Notes under the pieces: generated by a model
Databases searched by the model: none
What the model saw: only the letters and a program-made list of their open reading frames with translations
What the model was told of the DNA's origin: nothing
Part shown: positions 7,505-11,072 of the stretch, in pieces
Layout: every line of letters begins with the position of its first letter
Numbering within the stretch: position 1 is the first letter of the stretch
Made by a program: the position numbers and the translations under genes
Assembly: GCA_012511615.1 (NCBI GenBank)
Contig: JAAZFS010000227.1
Coordinates: 1-11,072 of the forward strand
DNA length: 11,072 nucleotides
Source of the DNA: Elusimicrobiota bacterium
GTDB lineage: Bacteria; CG03; SLGR01
Reading direction: 5' to 3'

Positions 7505-7533
7505 TTGAACTATAAAATTACGGAAGATATAAA
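7505..7533 (+). promoter_or_regulatory. Sigma70-type promoter of the CMD/AhpD-like gene
   Basis: TTGAAC (7505-7510), a 17-base spacer, and TATAAA (7528-7533). Transcription should begin near 7540, about 30 bases before the GTG start. The form is almost the same as that of the facing promoter at 7370-7342. Confidence 0.65.
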
Positions 7534-7555
7534 AGCAGAGAACCAAAAAAGAAAT

Positions 7556-7561
7556 GAGGGG
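7556..7561 (+). promoter_or_regulatory. Ribosome binding site that sets the GTG start
   Basis: GAGGGG lies 8 bases before GTG at 7570. Together with the promoter just upstream it supports the GTG over the internal ATG at codon 26. Confidence 0.7.
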
Positions 7562-7569
7562 ATTAAATC

Positions 7570-8202
7570 GTGGGAAATAAGTTAACTTTATCTAAGTCAG
7601 TAACTCAGGTAGGAGAGTATAAGCGAAAATTTAGTTTATTAGAGATGTATGTATCTTTTGTTTTTCTTCCAGGAGCTATTTTAAAACTTGCTAAAAGTGA
7701 TAAAGCAAAATTAGTTGACAGAAAATTTGTAAGGCGCCTACAGCTAGCTGTAACCGAAGTAAATGGTTGCGCGGCCTGTTCATTTCAGCATACACAGATG
7801 GCCTTGCAGGATGGAATGAGTAATGATGAAATAAGTAGTTTTTTAAGTGGAGCAGGTGATTACACAAAACCAGAAGAAGCAAAAGCTATAATGTTTGCCC
7901 AGCATTTTGCTGATTCAAGAGGTCTAGTGGAGAAGTCGGCTTATGAAACTATAGAAAAAGAATATGGCATAAATGAAGCCAGCATTATTCTCTCTTCGGT
8001 TCAGATGATGATGGCTGGCAATATTTATGGGATTCCTTTCAGTGCTTTTCTATCAAGACTACAGGGAAAACCCTATAGAAAAAGCTCATTGTTTTATGAA
8101 TTAAGAATGATAGTTATGGGCTTTGTATTTTTACCCTTAGCAGTTATTCATGCATCTTTTAGAAGCTTGTTTGGTTTAGAGAATAAAAGATTTGTAAAAT
8201 AA
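7570..8202 (+). CDS. Carboxymuconolactone decarboxylase (CMD)/AhpD-like redox protein
   Basis: A 210-residue protein of the AhpD-like alkylhydroperoxidase fold, likely a thiol-disulfide redox protein acting on peroxides or as a disulfide partner. The active-site stretch is EVNGCAACSFQH, with E63, C67, C70 and H74, matching the CxxC-x3-His of the family, and AIMFAQHFAD (106-115) is the typical following helix. Hydrophobic stretches lie near 27-40 and 179-196, so weak membrane association is possible. It starts with GTG, chosen because of GAGGGG 8 bases upstream and a promoter at 7505-7533. It is divergent from the DUF2249/CMD-flavodiiron operon and shares its control region, which suggests joint use in oxidative or nitrosative stress. 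Its stop is only 4 bases from that of the convergent radical SAM gene, with no terminator between. The physiological substrate is unknown. Confidence 0.85.
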   Translation: MGNKLTLSKSVTQVGEYKRKFSLLEMYVSFVFLPGAILKLAKSDKAKLVDRKFVRRLQLAVTEVNGCAACSFQHTQMALQDGMSNDEISSFLSGAGDYTKPEEAKAIMFAQHFADSRGLVEKSAYETIEKEYGINEASIILSSVQMMMAGNIYGIPFSAFLSRLQGKPYRKSSLFYELRMIVMGFVFLPLAVIHASFRSLFGLENKRFVK

Positions 8203-8206
8203 GCCT

Positions 8207-9583
8207 TTAGAGAACCATTCGGGCGCGTAGCAAGGCGTGTAGAAGAAACCTGGGATTATTTTGAATGATTCCAATAGAGAGTCGGCAGATTGTTTTGAAA
8301 TTTAAGTAAAACTCTCGGTTTGCTCTGGCGCATATTTTCACTATTTCATCTTCAGAAAAAGCGGTTTGCATTTTATCCTTATTCTCAAAGAGCTCTGTTC
8401 CTACTTCTAGGTAAAGAGGGTTAAAGTGAACCATATCCGCTTTTGAATCCAGAGCGTATTCAATATTTTTTCTTACAGTGCGCCGGTTTTCTCCCGGTAG
8501 TCCAATAATAAAATCAACTGCAGTCATAATTTTATTAGCCCGTGCGACAGCTATTATTTCCTTTAAGATAGCGGGTTCGCTAGGGCTTCTGTTTATGTTT
8601 TTTAGAATCTGATCATCGGCCGATTGCAGTCCAAGGTGAATTAGATTGCATCCCGCTAATTTCATTTTTCTAATAAGATCATACTCTCCCTTTCTAAAAA
8701 TAAGTGGGTGGAGGTGACACATCCATTTGAGCTTTCTATATTTCCTGAGCGTAAGAGCTTCACAGAATTCAGCCAGCCACTTGGTATCCCAACCAAATAT
8801 GGGATCCTGGAAAAGAATGTATTTTACCTTGTATTTGTTAACAAGTAGATCAATCTCGCCGAGGAGTTCTGGTATGGGTCTTACTCTATGGCTATACCTC
8901 CAGAAATTTGGAGAATAACAAAAGGCACATCTGAGGGGACAGCCTCTTGAGGCGGTCACCGGTGCACTGGGATGCCGTAAAGTAGGAATAAAGTGGTCCT
9001 TATAGAGCTTAAGATCAACCTTTGGCCAGTCGGGGTAGGGGATTGTGCTTAAATCAGCAATCGGTTCTCTATCAGGATTAGTAAAAACCTTGTCTTTTTC
9101 GCGGTAGGCTATTCCCTTTACCTGAGAGAGCTTCAGCTTGCCCTGAGTGTATCTAATAATATCTTTCAGAGTTTCGTCCCCTTCACTTTTGCATACTATG
9201 TCAAAACCTCTATCAAGAAAATGTCCGTGAAAATAGGTTCCCGGTCCACCAGCCACTATAGTAAGTTCTGGAAAATGTTTTTTAAGATAAGAGGCGTATA
9301 TTGTTTCAAGAGAAGCTTCCGAATTATTCTTTACTACAGGAGAGTAAAAACCTACCAGAAGATATTTGTTTTTTTCAACTTGCTGTCGGATGTCATCTAG
9401 TGTGAAGGGGTTGATATACTGGTCAAGTATTTCGGTTTCTACACCGATACTTTCGGCGGCCGAAGAAATATAGAGTAGGCCTATGATAGGGCGTCTGCGA
9501 ATTTTCTGTAATTGGTGGCCAGCAATAAAACCACTTCTTCCTTGAGACGCAAGTGCAATTAAAAGAATTTTATCTTTTTTCAT
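8207..9583 (-). CDS. B12-binding domain radical SAM protein
   Basis: A 458-residue radical SAM enzyme with an N-terminal cobalamin-binding-like domain (about 1-145, with PIIGLLYISSAAES and AGGPG). The radical SAM core starts at about 205. The [4Fe-4S] cluster motif is RGCPLRCAFC, with C215, C219 and C222. GLQSADDQIL (318-327) and FIIGLPGEN (358-366) are standard core motifs, followed by a C-terminal helical tail rich in Arg and Leu. The classical DxHxxG cobalamin ligand is absent, as in many members of this class, so B12 would bind base-off without a protein His ligand, or not at all. The family includes methyltransferases and ring-forming enzymes acting on lipids, cofactors and peptides. No substrate can be inferred here, and no partner gene sits beside it. 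The Shine-Dalgarno is weak. A strong promoter lies at 9710-9682. Confidence 0.88.
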   Translation of the reverse strand: MKKDKILLIALASQGRSGFIAGHQLQKIRRRPIIGLLYISSAAESIGVETEILDQYINPFTLDDIRQQVEKNKYLLVGFYSPVVKNNSEASLETIYASYLKKHFPELTIVAGGPGTYFHGHFLDRGFDIVCKSEGDETLKDIIRYTQGKLKLSQVKGIAYREKDKVFTNPDREPIADLSTIPYPDWPKVDLKLYKDHFIPTLRHPSAPVTASRGCPLRCAFCYSPNFWRYSHRVRPIPELLGEIDLLVNKYKVKYILFQDPIFGWDTKWLAEFCEALTLRKYRKLKWMCHLHPLIFRKGEYDLIRKMKLAGCNLIHLGLQSADDQILKNINRSPSEPAILKEIIAVARANKIMTAVDFIIGLPGENRRTVRKNIEYALDSKADMVHFNPLYLEVGTELFENKDKMQTAFSEDEIVKICARANREFYLNFKTICRLSIGIIQNNPRFLLHALLRARMVL

Positions 9584-9681
9584 TTAAAGAGAAGTAGGAT
9601 ATTCGATTATGGCAGAGGGTCGGCTATTAGGCATATATTTTGATTTTTTGCTCAAATTTAGGACATATTTTCATTAGATTA

Positions 9682-9710
9682 AATTTAGTTTAATTGTCGG
9701 TCTATGTCAA
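9682..9710 (-). promoter_or_regulatory. Sigma70-type promoter of the radical SAM gene
   Basis: On the minus strand, a perfect TTGACA (9710-9705) is followed after 17 bases by TAAATT (9687-9682). The start would be near 9675, leaving a leader of about 90 bases. An AT-only inverted repeat, ATTAAA/TTTAAT (9678-9694), covers the -10 box. Confidence 0.65.
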
Positions 9711-9859
9711 GAAGTTGAAAGTAACTAATATTTTTCTACTGGACTCTTTTATTTCTGCAATTATTCTCTGTACAGAATTTTCCTTTTACTTGTAAAATGA
9801 AACCTAATTTTGCATAGTAAATTTAATAGAGTTGCCGACTTTGTGGTATTGAAGCGATA

Positions 9860-9877
9860 TCTGCGTTTCTCCGCAGA
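9860..9877. other. Short GC-rich hairpin upstream of the SGNH gene
   Basis: TCTGCG and CGCAGA form a perfect 6-base stem with loop TTTCTC, standing out in AT-rich DNA about 70 bases before the SGNH start. No T-run follows, so it is not a normal terminator. It may be a leader hairpin. Confidence 0.35.
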
Positions 9878-9944
9878 ATAGGGGTAGATTAAGGTAAATA
9901 TTTGCTCAAGGAAAGAGAAAGAAGTAATAAATCGAAAGTTTTAT

Positions 9945-11072
9945 ATGAAAAAAATAAAGACTAAAGTTTTGATCTTCGCACTTGCCTGCTTTCTATTATT
10001 TGTTCTTTCAGAGCTTCTCTTGAGCCTTGCTGGAAGAATTTATCTACAGAGGAGAGCTCAAAGCCCTAAGCCTGAAAGCACGACAGCTACCAGCATTTTA
10101 TGTATAGGTGATTCCAATACCTGGGGAATGGGCGCTCCTGACGCCTATTCCTATCCAGCCCAACTTAGCCGACTCCTTAATGACGACCGTCCAGAAAAAA
10201 TCGAAGTCATCAATCTCGGAATTATGGCGGGCACATCATTTAAGGTATCTGCACTTGTTTCACAATGGATAGAGGATTACCAGCCAGATTTTTCATTTAT
10301 TATGGTAGGGCCCAGTGATTATTGGAACTGGAGGGATAGCAACTACTATTTATTCAGTGATAAATGGTCTTCGGGAGTCCTTCGTTTTTTCTCTCGTACC
10401 CAGCGCCTAAAAACCGTAAGATTTCTGACCCTACTTAGTAAAAACATTAAAGATAAATCCAAGTCAGGCTCCTATGCTAATTCAAGTGCTATACCAGAAG
10501 GTAGACCTCTTTATAAGGAGCTACCTTTTACAAGCCTCCCACTTTCTTCTGCTGATGAAGTCTTACTTTCTGAGTCTGTGGAACTAATACATGCTGGTAA
10601 AATATCTACTGCCAGAGATAAGCTTGAGTTTTTAAAACAGCAGTATCCCGATAATCCTGCTCTTCTAGCCATGCTTGGTAGTACTTATACCACTCATCCA
10701 GATGATTATGCTCATGCAATAGAATATTTTGAGAAAACTATCCAGCTTTGCCCTGAGGATTTTGGTGCCAACAAACAGCTTGTTCAGCTCTATCATTCGC
10801 AGGGAATGAAAGATAAGTCATCCGAGCTTTTGGTTAAGATGAGAAAAAGATTCCCTGAGAAAAAGAAAGAAATTCGTATTCTATCTAAAAGAATTCCCTA
10901 TCTAGAACCAGATCCAGAAATTCTCAGTAAGGCCTTGTTTGAAAACTTAAGTAAAACAGTTGAATCTCTTTTTGATTCCGGATCTCAGGTCGTCTTAATG
11001 AATCACGCCGCTGAATACCCTACTTTCGTGAAAAAAGCTTACGAGAAGATTAGAGACAAGTACGATATTGAC
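9945..11072 (+). CDS. Membrane-anchored SGNH/GDSL hydrolase with TPR insertion, 3' end missing
   Basis: The frame is open to the window end (376 residues so far). A basic start (MKKIKTK) and a hydrophobic segment at 8-30 form an uncleaved anchor or signal, placing the rest outside the cytoplasmic membrane. SGNH block I is IGDSNTWGMG, with nucleophile S57. Block II is NLGIMAG (G92), and block III is VGPSDYW, where the usual Asn of GxND is Ser124. Residues about 204-305 form TPR-like helical repeats (NPALLAMLGSTY, AIEYFEKTIQLCPED), inserted before the fold resumes at QVVLMNHA (348-355). The catalytic DxxH lies beyond the edge. Such proteins are often O-acyl esterases or acyltransferases for surface polysaccharides, which is inference here. 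TAG at 9885 closes the frame upstream and there is no other ATG, so the start is firm despite a weak Shine-Dalgarno. Confidence 0.85.
   Translation, partial: MKKIKTKVLIFALACFLLFVLSELLLSLAGRIYLQRRAQSPKPESTTATSILCIGDSNTWGMGAPDAYSYPAQLSRLLNDDRPEKIEVINLGIMAGTSFKVSALVSQWIEDYQPDFSFIMVGPSDYWNWRDSNYYLFSDKWSSGVLRFFSRTQRLKTVRFLTLLSKNIKDKSKSGSYANSSAIPEGRPLYKELPFTSLPLSSADEVLLSESVELIHAGKISTARDKLEFLKQQYPDNPALLAMLGSTYTTHPDDYAHAIEYFEKTIQLCPEDFGANKQLVQLYHSQGMKDKSSELLVKMRKRFPEKKKEIRILSKRIPYLEPDPEILSKALFENLSKTVESLFDSGSQVVLMNHAAEYPTFVKKAYEKIRDKYDID

Larger units (their letters stand above)
7245..7569. other. Divergent intergenic control region
   Basis: A 325-base AT-rich gap between the DUF2249/CMD-flavodiiron operon and the CMD/AhpD-like gene. 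I see no coding frame beyond a few codons. It contains one promoter on each strand, a 29-base inverted repeat in the minus-strand leader, and a small AT palindrome upstream of the plus promoter. The middle (about 7371-7479) shows no clear element. Confidence 0.75.
9584..9944. other. Intergenic region between the radical SAM and SGNH genes
   Basis: A 361-base AT-rich gap between divergent genes. It holds the minus-strand promoter at 9682-9710, a 10-base perfect palindrome TCTGTACAGA at 9767-9776, and a GC-rich hairpin at 9860-9877. No convincing coding frame is present. For the plus-strand gene only weak promoter candidates are visible, for example TTGTAA-17-CATAGT in the 9790-9820 area. Confidence 0.6.

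Noticed and set aside
7245..7569. Searched for a small RNA, riboswitch or leader peptide in the divergent region
   Set aside because: Only promoters and dyads are supported. No known riboswitch core or open frame of useful length was seen.
9609..9677. 22-codon plus-strand frame in the intergenic region, with a TAGGAT-like sequence upstream
   Set aside because: It is very short, has no promoter on that strand, and lies inside the predicted minus-strand leader.
9767..9776. Perfect 10-base palindrome TCTGTACAGA in the intergenic region
   Set aside because: It is too short to stand alone, its flanks do not extend it, and it is not placed clearly against any promoter.
9945..9992. Possible lipoprotein signal at Cys15 of the SGNH protein (ALAC)
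   Set aside because: The hydrophobic stretch continues for 15 residues after the Cys, unlike a lipoprotein. An uncleaved membrane anchor fits better.
1..11072. Looked for CRISPR repeats, tRNA genes, insertion sequences, att sites and phage genes
   Set aside because: No regular direct repeats, cloverleaf-type segments, transposase motifs or terminal inverted repeats were found.

Overview
The window looks like chromosomal DNA of an anaerobic or oxygen-sensitive bacterium. The grounds are a flavodiiron O2/NO reductase, a B12-binding radical SAM protein, a bacterial-type pyruvoyl PanD, Shine-Dalgarno sites ahead of several genes, and sigma70-like promoters with 17-bp spacers. Most of the window reads at roughly 40-47% G+C in lines counted by hand. 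I cannot assign a phylum with confidence. There are no RNA genes, insertion sequences or CRISPR arrays that I can support.

Region 1 (1-5214, plus strand) is a compact operon of five genes with junctions from a 17-base overlap to a 3-base gap. It holds the 3' part of a glutamate dehydrogenase, aspartate 1-decarboxylase (panD), a dihydropyrimidinase/hydantoinase-type amidohydrolase, and an ABC-2-type ATPase with its large permease. PanD makes beta-alanine from aspartate. Classical dihydropyrimidinase also lies on a route to beta-alanine, so the first three genes suggest an amino-nitrogen/beta-alanine module. However, the amidohydrolase lacks residues expected of a standard dihydropyrimidinase. 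A hairpin at 5221-5259 ends the operon and probably also the convergent transcript.

Region 2 (5298-8202) is a more AT-rich redox block of three genes. On the minus strand, a DUF2249 + CMD-like fusion precedes a class A flavodiiron protein. Divergent from these, on the plus strand, is a CMD/AhpD-like protein with an intact CxxC. The 325-base divergent region carries two facing promoters of nearly the same form (TTGAAT-17-TATAAA and TTGAAC-17-TATAAA), a 29-base inverted repeat in the minus-strand leader, and a small AT palindrome near the plus-strand promoter. The layout suggests a jointly controlled O2/NO/peroxide response. It is the best candidate here for an undescribed system, because the CMD half of the fusion has lost its redox cysteines.

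Region 3 (8207-11072) has a minus-strand B12-binding radical SAM protein, whose stop lies 4 bases from that of the CMD gene and which has its own TTGACA-17-TAAATT promoter. A 361-base intergenic region follows. Last is a plus-strand membrane-anchored SGNH/GDSL hydrolase with a TPR insertion, which runs off the right edge.
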